Part shown: positions 40,101 to 53,202 of the stretch, one piece after another | Layout: the number at the start of each line of letters is the position of its first letter | How positions within the stretch are numbered: the first letter of the stretch is position 1 | Source of the DNA: Hydractinia symbiolongicarpus | Taxonomy: Eukaryota; Cnidaria; Hydrozoa; Anthoathecata; Hydractiniidae | Length of the DNA stretch: 64,000 bases | Direction of reading: 5' to 3' | Assembly: GCF_029227915.1 (NCBI RefSeq) | Contig: NC_079888.1 | Location: 868,001 to 932,000 of the forward strand | Translations under genes and position numbers: made by a program | Notes under the pieces: generated by a model | Databases searched by the model: none | Told to the model about the DNA's origin: nothing | Seen by the model: only the letters and a program-made list of their open reading frames with translations

Positions 40101-43100
40101 ACAGCGCCCAGTGTAATCGCTGAGTTCCGGCAATCATGTCGAGTTAAAAAGAATGTTATTTCTTGGAGCTCAATTGGCTCATTTATCACATTTATAAGTT
40201 CACAGTCCAGAAACAGTTCAATTAATTTCCACAGTCAATCGTTTCACTTTTAAAAGCGATACAACTTAGTAAGATCAGAACAAATCGCTAAATACATGTT
40301 GGTACGAATACGTGACGCAATCGTTGTAACTCAAACGGATTGACACCGTTAGAAAGTCAATGAAAAGTAGTTTTTGAAACTGTGTCTGTTTTTTCAGCGC
40401 GAACTAACGGATAGGATTGGTCCCACAGTAAAAAATTACTTATTTATCGAAATTTCTAGATTAAGCGCTACCACATGGTCCAGTGTAATCGCTGAGTTCC
40501 GGCAATCATGTCGAGTTAAAAAGAATGTTATTTCTTGGAGCTCAATTGGCTCATTTATCACATTTATAAGTTCACAGTCCAGAAACAGTTCAATTAATTC
40601 CCACAGTCAATCGTTTCACTTTTAAAAGCGATACAACTTAGTAAGATCGGAACAAATCGCTATATACATGTTGGTACGAATACGTGACGCAATCGTTGTA
40701 ACTCAAACGGATTGACACCGTTAGAAAGTCAATGAAAAGTAGTTTTTGAAACTGTGTCTGTTTTTTCAGCGCGAACTAACGAATAGGATTGGTCCCACAG
40801 TAAAAAATTACTTATTTATCGAAATTTCTAAATAAAGCGCTACCACAGGGTCCAGTGTAATCGCTGAGTTTCGGCAATCATGTCGAGTTAAAAAGAATGT
40901 TATTTCTTGGAGTTCAATTGGCTCATTTATCACATTTATAAGGTCACAGTCCAGAAACAGTTCAATTAATTCCCACAGTCAATTGTTTCTCTTTTAAAAG
41001 CGATACAACTTAGTAAGATCGGAACAAATCGCTAAATACATGTTGGTACAAATACGTGACGCAATCGTTGTAACTCAAACGGATTGACACCGTTAGAAAG
41101 TCAATGAAAAGTAATTTTTGAAACTGTCTCTGTTTTTTCAGCGCAAACTAACGGCTAGGATTGGTCCCATAGTAAAAAACGACTTATTTATCTAAATTTT
41201 TATATGAAGCGCTACCACAGGGTCCAGTGTAATCGTTGAGTTCCGGCAATCATGTCGAGTTAAAAAGAATGTTATTTCTTGGAGTCCAATTGGCTCATTT
41301 ATCACATTTATAAGGTCACAGTCCAGAATCAGTTCAATTAAGTCCCACAGTCAATTGTTTCACTTTTAAAAGCGATACAACTTAGTAAGATCGGAAAAAA
41401 TCGCTAAATACATGTTGGTACGAATATGTGAAGCAACCGTTGTAACTCAAACGGATTGACACCGTTAAAAAGTCAATGAAATGTAGTTTTCGAAACTGTC
41501 TCTACTTCTTCAGCGCGAACTAACGGCTAGGATTGGTCCTACAGTTAAAAATGACTTATTTATCTTAATTTTTAAATAAAGCGCTCCCACAGCGCCCAGT
41601 GTAATCGCTGAGTTCCGGCAATCATGTCGAGTTAAAAAGAATGTTATTTCTTGGAGCTCAATTGGCTCATTTATCACATTTATAAGTTCACAGTCCAGAA
41701 ACAGTTCAATTAATTCCCACAGTCAATCGTTTCACTTTTAAAAGCGATACAACTTAGTAAGATCGGAACAAATCGCTAAATACATGTTGGTACGAATACG
41801 TGACGCAATCGTTGTAACTCAAACGGATTGACACCGTTAGAAAGTCAATGAAAAGTAGTTTTTGAAACTGTGTCTGTTTTTTCAGCGCGAACTAACGGAT
41901 AGGATTGGTCCCACAGTAAAAAATTACTTATTTATCGAAATTTCTAAATAAAGCGCTACCACAGTGTCCAGTGTAATCGCTGAGTTCCGGCAATCATGTC
42001 GAGTTAAAAAGAATGTTATTTCTTGGAGTTCAATTGGCTCATTTATCACATTTATAAGGTCACAGTCCAGAAACAGTTCAATTAATTCCCACAGTCAATC
42101 GTTTCTCTTTTAAAAGCGATACAACTTAGTAAGATCGGAACAAATCGCTAAATACATGTTGGTACGAATACGTGACGCAATCGTTGTAACTCAAACGGAT
42201 TGACACCGTTAGAAAGTCAATGAAAAGTAGTTTTTGAAACTGTCTCTGTTTTTTCAGCGCGAACTAACGGCTAGGATTGGTCCCATAGTAAAAAACGACT
42301 TATTTATCTAAATTTTTATATGAAGCGCTACCACAGGGTCCAGTGTAATCGTTGAGTTCCGGCAATCATGTCGAGTTAAAAAGAATGTTATTTCTTGGAG
42401 TCCAATTGGCTCATTTATCACATTTATAAGGTCACAGTCCAGAATCAGTTCAATTAAGTCCCACAGTCAATTGTTTCACTTTTAAAAGCGATACAACTTA
42501 GTAAGATCGGAAAAAATCGCTAAATACATGTTGGTACGAATATGTGAAGCAACCGTTGTAACTCAAACGGATTGACACCGTTAAAAAGTCAATGAAATGT
42601 AGTTTTTGAAACTGTCTCTACTTCTTCAGCGCGAACTAACGGCTAGGATTGGTCCTACAGTTAAAAATGACTTATTTATCTTAATTTTTTAATAAAGCGC
42701 TCCCACAGCGCCCAGTGTAATCGCTGAGTTCCGGCAATCATGTCGAGTTAAAAAGAATGTTATTTCTTGGAGCTCAATTGGCTCATTTATCACATTTATA
42801 AGATCACAGTCCAGAAACAGTTCAATTAATTCCCACAGTCAATCGTTTCACTTTTAAAAGCGATACAACTTAGTAAGATCGGAACAAATCGCTAAATACA
42901 TGTTGGTACGAATACGTGACGCAATCGTTGTAACTCAAACGGATTGACACCGTTAGAAAGTCAATGAAAAGTAGTTTTTGAAACTGTCTCTGTTTTTTCA
43001 GCGCGAACTAACGGATAGGATTGGTCCCACAGTAAAAAATTACTTATTTATCGAAATTTCTAGATTAAGCGCTACCACAGGGTCCAGTGTAATCGCTGAG

Positions 43101-45369
43101 TTCCGGCAATCATGTCGAGTTAAAAAGAATGTTATTTCTTGGAGCTCAATTGGCTCATTTATCACATTTATAAGTTCACAGTCCAGAAACAGTTCAATTA
43201 ATTCCCACAGTCAATCGTTTCACTTTTAAAAGCGATACAACTTAGTAAGATCGGAACAAATCGCTATATACTTGTTGGTACGAATACGTGACGCAATCGT
43301 TGTAACTCAAACGGATTGACACCGTTAGAAAGTCAATGAAAAGTAGTTTTTGAAACTGTGTCTGTTTTTTCAGCGCGAACTAACGGATAGGATTGGTCCC
43401 ACAGTAAAAAATTACTTATTTATCGAAATTTCTAAATAAAGCGCTACCACAGGGTCCAGTGTAATCGCTGAGTTCCGGCAATCATGTCGAGTTAAAAAGA
43501 ATGTTATTTCTTGGAGTTCAATTGGCTCATTTATCACATTTATAAGGTCACAGTCCAGAAACAGTTCAATTAATTCCCACAGTCAATCGTTTCACTTTTA
43601 AAAGCGATACAACTTAGTAAGATCGGAACAAATCGCTAAATACATGTTGGTACGAATACGTGACGCAATCGTTGTAACTCAAACGGATTGACACCGTTAG
43701 AAAGTCAATGAAAAGTAGTTTTTGAAACTGTCTCTGTTTTTTCAGCGCGAACGAACGGATAGGATTGGTCCCACAGTAAAAAATTACTTATTTATCGAAA
43801 TTTCTAGATTAAGCGCTACCACAGGGTCCAGTGTAATCGCTGAGTTCCGGCAATCATGTCGAGTTAAAAAGAATGTTATTTCTTGGAGCTCAATTGGCTC
43901 ATTTATCACATTTATAAGTTCACAGTCCAGAAACAGTTCAATTAATTCCCACAGTCAATCGTTTCACTTTTAAAAGCGATACAACTTAGTAAGATCGGAA
44001 CAAATCGCTATATACTTGTTGGTACGAATACGTGACGCAATCGTTGTAACTCAAACGGATTGACACCGTTAGAAAGTCAATGAAAAGTAGTTTTTGAAAC
44101 TGTGTCTGTTTTTTCAGCGCAAACTAACGGATAGGATTGGTCCCACAGTAAAAAATTACTTATTTATCGAAATTTCTAAATAAAGCGCTACCACAGGGTC
44201 CAGTGTAATCGCTGAGTTCCGGCAATCATGTCGAGTTAAAAAGAATGTTATTTCTTGGAGTTCAATTGGCTCATTTATCACATTTATAAGGTCACAGTCC
44301 AGAAACAGTTCAATTAATTCCCACAGTCAATCGTTTCTCTTTTAAAAGCGATACAACTTAGTAAGATCGGAACAAATCGCTAAATACATGTTGGTACGAA
44401 TACGTGACGCAATCGTTGTAACTCAAACGGATTGACACCGTTAGAAAGTCAATGAAAAGTAGTTTTTGAAACTGTCTCTGTTTTTTCAGCGCAAACTAAC
44501 GGCTAGGATTGGTCCCATAGTAAAAAACGACTTATTTATCTAAATTTTTATATGAAGCGCTACCACAGGGTCCAGTGTAATCGTTGAGTTCCGGCAATCA
44601 TGTCGAGTTAAAAAGAATGTTATTTCTTGGAGTCCAATTGGCTCATTTATCACATTTATAAGGTCACAGTCCAGAATCAGTTCAATTAAGTCCCACAGTC
44701 AATTGTTTCACTTTTAAAAGCGATACAACTTAGTAAGATCGGAACAAATCGCTAAATACATGTTGGTACGAATATGTGAAGCAACCGTTGTAACTCAAAC
44801 GGATTGACACCGTTAAAAAGTCAATGAAATGTAGTTTTTGAAACTGTCTCTACTTCTTCAGCGCGAACTAACGGCTAGGATTGGTCCTACAGTTAAAAAT
44901 GACTTATTTATCTTAATTTTTTAATAAAGCGCTCCCACAGCGCCCAGTGTAATCGCTGAGTTCCGGCAATCATGTCGAGTTAAAAAGAATGTTATTTCTT
45001 GGAGCTCAATTGGCTCATTTATCACATTTATAAGTTCACAGTCCAGAAACAGTTCAATTAATTCCCACAGTCAATCGTTTCACTTTTAAAAGCGATACAA
45101 CTTAGTAAGATCGGAACAAATCGCTAAATACATGTTGGTACGAATACGTGACGCAATCGTTGTAACTCAAACGGATTGACACCGTTAGAAAGTCAATGAA
45201 AAGTAGTTTTTGAAACTGTGTCTGTTTTTTCTGCGCGAACTAACGGATAGGATTGGTCCCACAGTAAAAAATTACTTATTTATCGAAATTTCTAAATAAA
45301 GCGCTACCACAGGGTCCAGTGTAATCGCTGAGTTCCGGCAATCATGTCGAGTTAAAAAGAATGTTATTT
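37185..45369. repeat. Seven-monomer HOR (p q r s p q s), 2604-2605 bp
   Basis: Monomer starts are 37185 p, 37557 q, 37929 r, 38301 s, 38673 p, 39045 q, 39418 s | 39790 p, 40162 q, 40534 r, 40906 s, 41278 p, 41650 q, 42022 s | 42394 p, 42766 q, 43138 r, 43510 s-like, 43882 r, 44254 s, 44626 p, 44998 q. A final s starts at 45370. Marks are p GGTCCTACAGTTAAAAATG; q and r GGAGCTCAATTGG with TAAGTTCACAG; r CGCTATATAC; s TTTCTCTTTTAAAAG and CATAGTAAAAAACGAC. The first unit is one base longer (T7 run near 39275). Formally it is an alternation of a four-monomer and a three-monomer unit. Confidence 0.9.
43138..44253. repeat. 744-bp two-monomer expansion inside the seven-monomer HOR
   Basis: The third HOR copy reads p q r s' r s p q s: the r monomer occurs twice (43138 and 43882), 744 bp apart. 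The intervening monomer 43510 begins like s but has GTTTCACTTTT and ends with the CTAGATTAAGCG of q. This is a hybrid at a crossover point. GCTATATACTTG at 43264 and 44008 is private to the two r copies, so the duplication is recent. Confidence 0.88.
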
Positions 45370-45742
45370 CTTGGAGTTCAATTGGCTCATTTATCACATT
45401 TATAAGGTCACAGTCCAGAAAAAGTTCAATTAATTCCCACAGTCAATCGTTTCTCTTTTAAAAGCGATACAACTTATTAATATCGGAACAAAATCACTAA
45501 ATACATGTTGGTACGAATATGTGACGCAACCGTTGTAACTCAAGCGGATTGACACCGTTAGAAAGTCAATGAAAAGTAGTTTTTGAAACTGTCTCTATTT
45601 CTTCAGCGTGAACTAACGGCTAGGATTGGTCCCACAGTAAAAAATGACTTATTTATCGAAATCTTTAAATGAAGCGCTACCACAGGGTCCAGTGTAATCG
45701 TTGAGTTCCGGCAATCATGTCGAGTTAAAAAGAATGTTATTT
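45370..45742. repeat. Hybrid monomer at the switch from the 372-bp to the 373-bp subfamily
   Basis: The first 100 bases are type s of the upstream HOR (GGAGTTCAATTGG, GTTTCTCTTTTAAAAG). From AACTTATTAATATCGGAAC at 45471 it matches the monomer whose equivalent point is 49201, 3730 bp (10 x 373) downstream, with about one mismatch over 200 bases. From here on the GGAACAAAATCAC form, one base longer, makes the period 373. Confidence 0.88.
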
Positions 45743-48700
45743 CTTGGAGTCCAATTGGCTCATTTATCACATTTATAAGGTCACAGTCCAGAATCAGTTC
45801 AACTAAGTCCCACAGTCAATCGGTTCACCGTTGAAAGCGATACAACTTAGTAATATCGGAACAAAATCACTAAATACATGTTGGTACGAATATGTGACAC
45901 AATCGTTGTAACTCAAACGGATTGACACCGTTAGAAAGTCAATGAAATGTAGTTTTTGAAACTGTCTCTATTTCTTCAGCGCGAACTAGCGCCTAGGATT
46001 GGTGCCACAGTAAAAAATGCCTTATTGATCTAAATTTTTAAATAAAGCGCTACCACAGGATGCAGTGTAATCGTTGAGTTCCGGCAATCATGTGGAGTTA
46101 AAAAAAATGTTATTTCTTGGAGTTCAATTGGCCCATTTATCACATTTATAAGGTCACAGTCCAGAATCAGTTCAACCAAGTCCCACAGTCAATCGGTTCA
46201 CCGTTAAAAGCGATACAACTTAGTAATATCGGAACAAAATCACTAAATACATGTTGATACGAATATGTGACGCAACCGTTGTAACTCAAACGGATTGACA
46301 CTTTTAAAAAGACAATGAAATGTAGTTTTTGAAACTGTCTCTATTTCTTCAGCGTGAACAAACGGCTATGATTGGTCCCACAGTAAAAAATGACTTATTA
46401 ATGTTACTTTTTAAATGAAGCGGTACCACACCGCCCAGTGTATTCGCTAAGTACCAGCAATCCTGTCAAATTAAGAAGAATGTCATATCCTTGGAGTCCA
46501 ATTGGCTGATTTATCACATTTATTAGGTCACAGTCCAGAATCAGTTCAACTAAGTCCCACAGTCAATCGGTTCACCGTTAAAAGCGATACAACTTAGTAT
46601 AATCGGAACAAAATCACTAAATACATGTTGGTACGAATATGTGACACGATCGTTGTAACTCAAACGGATTGACACCGTTAAAAAGTCAATGAAATGTAGT
46701 TTTTGAAACTGTCTCTATTTCTTCAGCGCGAACTAACGGCTAGGATTGGTCCCACAGTGAAAAATGACTTATTTATCTAAATTTTTAAATGAAGCGCTAC
46801 CACAGGGTCCAGTGTAATCGTTGAGTTCCGGCAATCATGTCGAGTTAAAAAGAATGTTATTTCTTGGAGTCCAATTGGCTCATTTATAACATTTATAAGG
46901 TCACAGTCCAGAATCAGTTCAACTAAGTCCCACAGTCAATCGGTTCACCGTTGAAAGCGATACAACTTAGTAATATCGGAACAAAATCACTAAATACATG
47001 TTGGTACGAATATGTGACGCAACCGTTGCAACTCAAGCGGATTGACATCGTTAAAAAGACAATGAAATGTAGTTTTTGAAACTGTCTCTATTTCTTCAGC
47101 GTGAACTAACGGCTAGGATTGGTCCCACAGTAAAAATTGACTTATTTATCTTACTTTTTATATGAAGCGCTACCACACCGCCCAGTGTAATCGCTGAGTA
47201 CCAGCAATCCTGTCAAATTAAGAAGAATGTCATTCCTTGGAGTCCAATTGGCTCATTTATCACATTTATCAGGTCACAGTCCAGAATCAGTTCAACTAAG
47301 TCCCACAGTCAATCGGTTCACCGTTAAAAGCGATACAACTTAGTAATATCGGAACAAAATCACTAAATACATGTTGGTACAAATATGTGACACAATCGTT
47401 GTAACTCAAACGGATTGACACCGTTAGAAAGTCAATGAAATGTAGTTTTTGAAACTGTCTCTATTTCTTCAGCGCGAACTAGCGCCTAGGATTGGTGCCA
47501 CAGTAAAAAATGCCTTATTGATCTAAATTTTTAAATAAAGCGCTACCACAGGGTGCAGTGTAATCGTTGAGTTCCGGCAATCATGTGGAGTTAAAAAGAA
47601 TGTTATTTCTTGGAGTTCAATTGGCTCATTTATCACATTTATAAGGTCACAGTCCAGAATCAGTTCAACCAAGTCCCACAGTCAATCGGTTCACCGTTAA
47701 AAGCGATACAACTTAGTAATATCGGAACAAAATCACTAAATACATGTTGGTACGAATATGTGACACGATCGTTGTAACTCAAACGGATTGACACCGTTAA
47801 AAAGTCAATGAAATGTGGTTTTTGAAACTGTCTCTATTTCTTCAGCGCGAACTAACGGCTAGGATTGGTCCCACAGTGAAAAATGACTTATTTATCTAAA
47901 TTTTTATATGAAGCGCTACCACAGGGTCCAGTGTAATCGTTGAGTTCCGGGAATCATGTCGAGTTAAAAAGAATGTTATTTCTTTGAGTCCAATTGGCTC
48001 ATTTATCACATTTATAAGGTCACAGTCCAGAATCAGTTCAATTAAGTCCCACAGTCAATCGTTTCACTTTTAAAAGCGATACAACATAGTAATATCGGAA
48101 AAAATCGGTAAATACATGTTGGTACAAATATGTGAAGCAACCGTTGTAACTCAAACGGATTGACACCGTTAGAAAGTCAAAGAAAGGTAGGTTTTGAAGC
48201 TGTCTCTCTTTCTTCGGCGTGAACTAACGGATAGGATTGTTCCCACAGTAAAAAATGACTTATTTATCGAAATTTTTAAATGAAGCGCTACCACAGGGTC
48301 CAGTGTAATCGCTGAGTTCCGGCAATTATGTCGAGTTAAAAAGAATGTTATTTCTTGGAGTTCAATTGGCTCATTTATCACATTTATCAGGTCACAGTCC
48401 AGAATCAGTTCAACTAAGTCCCACAGTCAATCGGTTCACCGTTAAAAGCGATACAACTTAGTAATATCGGAACAAAATCACTAAATACATGTTGGTACGA
48501 ATATGTGACGCAACCGTTGTAACTCAAGCGGATTGACACCGTTAAAAAGACAATGAAATGTAGTTTTTGAAACTGTCTCTATTTCTTCAGCGTGAACTAA
48601 CGGCTAGGATTGTTCCCACAGTAAAAATTGACTTATTAATCTTACTTTTTATATGAAGCGCTACCACACTGCTCAGTGTAATCGCTGAGTACCAGCAATC

Positions 48701-51700
48701 CTGTCAAATTAAGAAGAATGTCATTCCTTGGAGTCCAATTGGCTCATTTATCACATTTATCAGGTCACAGTCCAGAATCAGTTCAACTAAGTCCCACAGT
48801 CAATCGGTTCACCGTTAAAAGCGATACAACTTAGTAATATCGGAACAAAATCACTACATACATGTTGGTACGAATATGTGATACAATCGTTGTAACTCAA
48901 ACGGATTGACACCGTTAGAAAGTCAATGAAAGGTAGTTTTTGAAACTGTCTCTATTTCTTCAGCGTGAACTAACGGATAGGATTGGTCCCACAGTAAAAA
49001 ATGACTTATTTATCTAAATTTTTAAATTAAGCGCTACCACAGGGTCCAGTGTAATCGTTGAGTTCCGGCAATCATGTCGAGTTAAAAAGAATGTTATTTC
49101 TTGGAGTCCAATTGGCTTATTTATCACTTTTATAAGGTCACAGTCCAGAATCAGTTCAACTATGTCCCACAGTCAGTCGGTTCACCGTTACAAGCGATAC
49201 AACTTATTAATATCGGAACAAAATCACTAAATACATGTTGGTACGAATATGTGACGCAACCGTTGTAACTCAAGCGGATTGACACCGTTAGAAAGTCAAT
49301 GAAAAGTAGTTTTTGAAACTGTCTCTATTTCTTCAGCGTGAACTAACGGCTAAGATTGGTCCCACAGTAAAAAATGACTTATTTATCGAAATCTTTAAAT
49401 GAAGCGCTACCACAGGGTCCAGTGTAATCGTTGAGTTCCGGCAATCATGTCGAGTTAAAAAGAATGTTATTTCTTGGAGTCCAATTGGCTCATTTATCAC
49501 ATTTATAAGGTCACAGTCCAGAATCAGTTCAACTAAGTCCCACAGTCAATCGGTTCACCGTTGAAAGCGATACAACTTAGTAATATCGGAACAAAATCAC
49601 TAAATACATGTTGGTACGAATATGTGACGCAACCGTTGTAACTCAAGCGGATTGACATCGTTAAAAAGACAATGAAATGTAGTTTTTGAAACTGTCTCTA
49701 TTTCTTCAGCGTGAACTAACGGCTAGAATTTGTCCCACAGTAAAAATTGACTTATTTATCTTACTTTTTAAATGAAGCGCTACCACACCGCCCAGTGTAA
49801 TCGCTGAGTACCAGCAATCCTGTCAAATTAAGAAGAATGTCATTCCTTGGAGTCCAATTGGCTCATTTATCACATTTATCAGGTCACAGTCCAGAATCAG
49901 TTCAACTATGTCCCACAGTCAATCGGTTCACCGTTAAAAGCGATACAACTTAGTAATATCGGAACAAAATCACTAAATACATGTTGGTACGAATATGTGA
50001 CACAATCGTTGTAACTCAAACGGATTGACACCGTTAGAAAGTCAATGAAATGTAGTTTTTGAAATTGTCTCTATTTCTTCAGCGCGAACTAGCGCCTAGG
50101 ATTGGTGCCACAGTAAAAAATGCCTTATTGATCTAAATTTTTAAATAAAGCGCTACCACAGGATGCAGTGTAATCGTTAAGTTCCGGCAATCATGTGGAG
50201 TTAAAAAAAATGTTATTTCTTGGAGTTCAATTGGCCCATTTATCACATTTATAAGGTCACAGTCCAGAATCAGTTCAACCAAGTCCCACAGTCAATCGGT
50301 TCACCGTTAAAAGCGATACAACTTAGTAATATCGGAACAAAATCACTAAATACATGTTGATACGAATATGTGACGCAACCGTTGTAACTCAAACGGATTG
50401 ACACTTTTAAAAAGACAATGAAATGTAGTTTTTGAAACTGTCTCTATTTCTTCAGCGTGAACAAACGGCTATGATTGGTCCCACAGTAAAAAATGACTGA
50501 TTAATGTTACTTTTTAAATGAAGCGGTACCACACCGCCCAGTGTATTCGCTAAGTACCAGCAATCCTGTCAAATTAAGAAGAATGTCATATCCTTGGAGT
50601 ACAATTGGCTGATTTATCACATTTATCAGGTCACAGTCCAGAATCAGTTCAACTAAGTCCCACAGTCAATCGGTTCACCGTTAAAAGCGATACAACTTAG
50701 TATAATCGGAACAAAATCACTAAATACATGTTGGTACGAATATGTGACACGATCGTTGTAACTCAAACGGATTGACACCGTTAAAAAGTCAATGAAATGT
50801 AGTTTTTGAAACTGTCTCTATTTCTTCAGCGCAAACTAACGGCTAGGATTGGTCCCACAGTGAAAAATGACTTATTTATCTAAATTTTTAAATGAAGCGC
50901 TACCACAGGGTCCAGTGTAATCGTTGAGTTCCGGCAATCATGTCGAGTTAAAAAGAATGTTATTTCTTGGAGTCCAATTGGCTTATTTATCACTTTTATA
51001 AGGTCACAGTCCAGAATCAGTTCAACTATGTCCCACAGTCAATCGGTTCACCGTTACAAGCGATACAACTTATTAATATCGGAACAAAATCACTAAATAC
51101 ATGTTGGTACGAATATGTGACGCAACCGTTGTAACTCAAGCGGATTGACACCGTTAAAAAGACAATGAAATGTAGTTTTTGAAACTGTCTCTATTTCTTC
51201 AGCGTGAACTAACGGCTAGGATTGGTCCCACAGTAAAAAATGACTTATTTATCGAAATCTTTAAATGAAGCGCTACCACAGGGTCCAGTGTAATCGTTGA
51301 GTTCCGGCAATCATGTCGAGTTAAAAAGAATGTTATTTCTTGGAGTCCAATTGGCTCATTTATAACATTTATCAGGTCACAGTCCAGAATCAGTTCAACT
51401 AAGTCCCACAGTCAATCGGTTCACCGTTAAAAGCGATACACCTTAGTAATATCGGAACAAAATCACTAAATACATGTTGGTACGAATATGTGACGCAACC
51501 GTTGCAACTCAAGCGGATTGACATCGTTAAAAAGACAATGAAATGTAGTTTTTGAAACTGTCTCTATTTCTTCAGCGTGAACTAACGGCTAGGATTGGTC
51601 CCACAGTAAAAATTGACTTATTTATCTTACTTTTTATATGAAGCGCTACCACACCGCCCAGTGTAATCGCTGAGTACCAGCAATCCTGTCAAATTAAGAA

Positions 51701-53202
51701 GAATGTCATTCCTTGGAGTACAATTGGCTCATTTATCACATTTATCAGGTCACAGTCCAGAATCAGTTCAACTAAGTCCCACAGTCAATCGGTTCACCGT
51801 TAAAAGCGATACAACTTAGTAATATCGGAACAAAATCACTAAATACATGTTGGTACAAATATGTGACACAATCGTTGTAACTCAAACGGATTGACACCGT
51901 TAGAAAGTCAATGAAATGTAGTTTTTGAAACTGTCTCTATTTCTTCAGCGCGAACTAGCGCCTAGGATTGGTGCCACAGTAAAAAATGCCTTATTGATCT
52001 AAATTTTTAAATAAAGCGCTACCACAGGGTGCAGTGTAATCGTTGAGTTCCGGCAATCATGTGGAGTTAAAAAGAATGTTATTTCTTGGAGTTCAATTGG
52101 CCCATTTATCACATTTATAAGGTCACAGTCCAGAATCAGTTCAACCAAGTCCCACAGTCAATCGGTTCACCGTTAAAAGCGATACAACTTAGTAATATCG
52201 GAACAAAATCACTAAATACATGTTGGTACGAATATGTGACACGATCGTTGTAACTCAAACGGATTGACACCGTTAAAAAGTCAATGAAATGTGGTTTTTG
52301 AAACTGTCTCTATTTCTTCAGCGCGAACTAACGGCTAGGATTGGTCCCACAGTGAAAAATGACTTATTTATCTAAATTTTTATATGAAGCGCTACCACAG
52401 GGTCCAGTGTAATCGTTGAGTTCCGGGAATCATGTCGAGTTAAAAAGAATGTTATTTCTTTGAGTCCAATTGGCTCATTTATCACATTTATAAGGTCACA
52501 GTCCAGAATCAGTTCAATTAAGTCCCACAGTCAATCGTTTCACTTTTAAAAGCGATACAACATAGTAATATCGGAAAAAATCGGTAAATACATGTTGGTA
52601 CAAATATGTGATGCAACCGTTGTAACTCAAACGGATTGACACCGTTAGAAAGTCAAAGAAAGGTAGGTTTTGAAGCTGTCTCTCTTTCTTCGGCGTGAAC
52701 TAACGGATAGGATTGTTCCCACAGTAAAAAATGACTTATTTATCGAAATTTTTAAATGAAGCGCTACCACAGGGTCCAGTGTAATCGCTGAGTTCCGGCA
52801 ATTATGTCGAGTTAAAAAGAATGTTATTTCTTGGAGTTCAATTGGCTCATTTATCACATTTATCAGGTCACAGTCCAGAATCAGTTCAACTAAGTCCCAC
52901 AGTCAATCGGTTCACCGTTAAAAGCGATACAACTTAGTAATATCGGAACAAAATCACTAAATACATGTTGGTACGAATATGTGACGCAACCGTTGTAACT
53001 CAAGCGGATTGACACCGTTAAAAAGACAATGAAATGTAGTTTTTGAAACTGTCTCTATTTCTTCAGCGTGAACTAACGGCTAGGATTGTTCCCACAGTAA
53101 AAATTGACTTATTAATCTTACTTTTTATATGAAGCGCTACCACACTGCTCAGTGTAATCGCTGAGTACCAGCAATCCTGTCAAATTAAGAAGAATGTCAT
53201 TC
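45743..53202. repeat. Composite 11/12-monomer HOR of the 373-bp subfamily
   Basis: Monomer starts are 45743, 46116, 46490, 46863, 47236, 47609, 47982, 48354, 48727, 49100, 49473, 49846, 50219, 50593, 50966, 51339, 51712, 52085, 52458 and 52830. The segment 45950-46870 matches 50050-50973 at offset 4103. The segment 46885 to about 48900 matches 51361-53400 at offset 4476. The offset rises by exactly 373 because monomer 50966 is extra. That monomer resembles 49100 (GGCTTATTTATCAC, GTTACAAGCG). Shared private marks include GGCTATGATTGG, CTTAGTATAATCGG, TTGCAACTCAAGCGG and GTAGGTTTTGAAGC. Confidence 0.85.
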
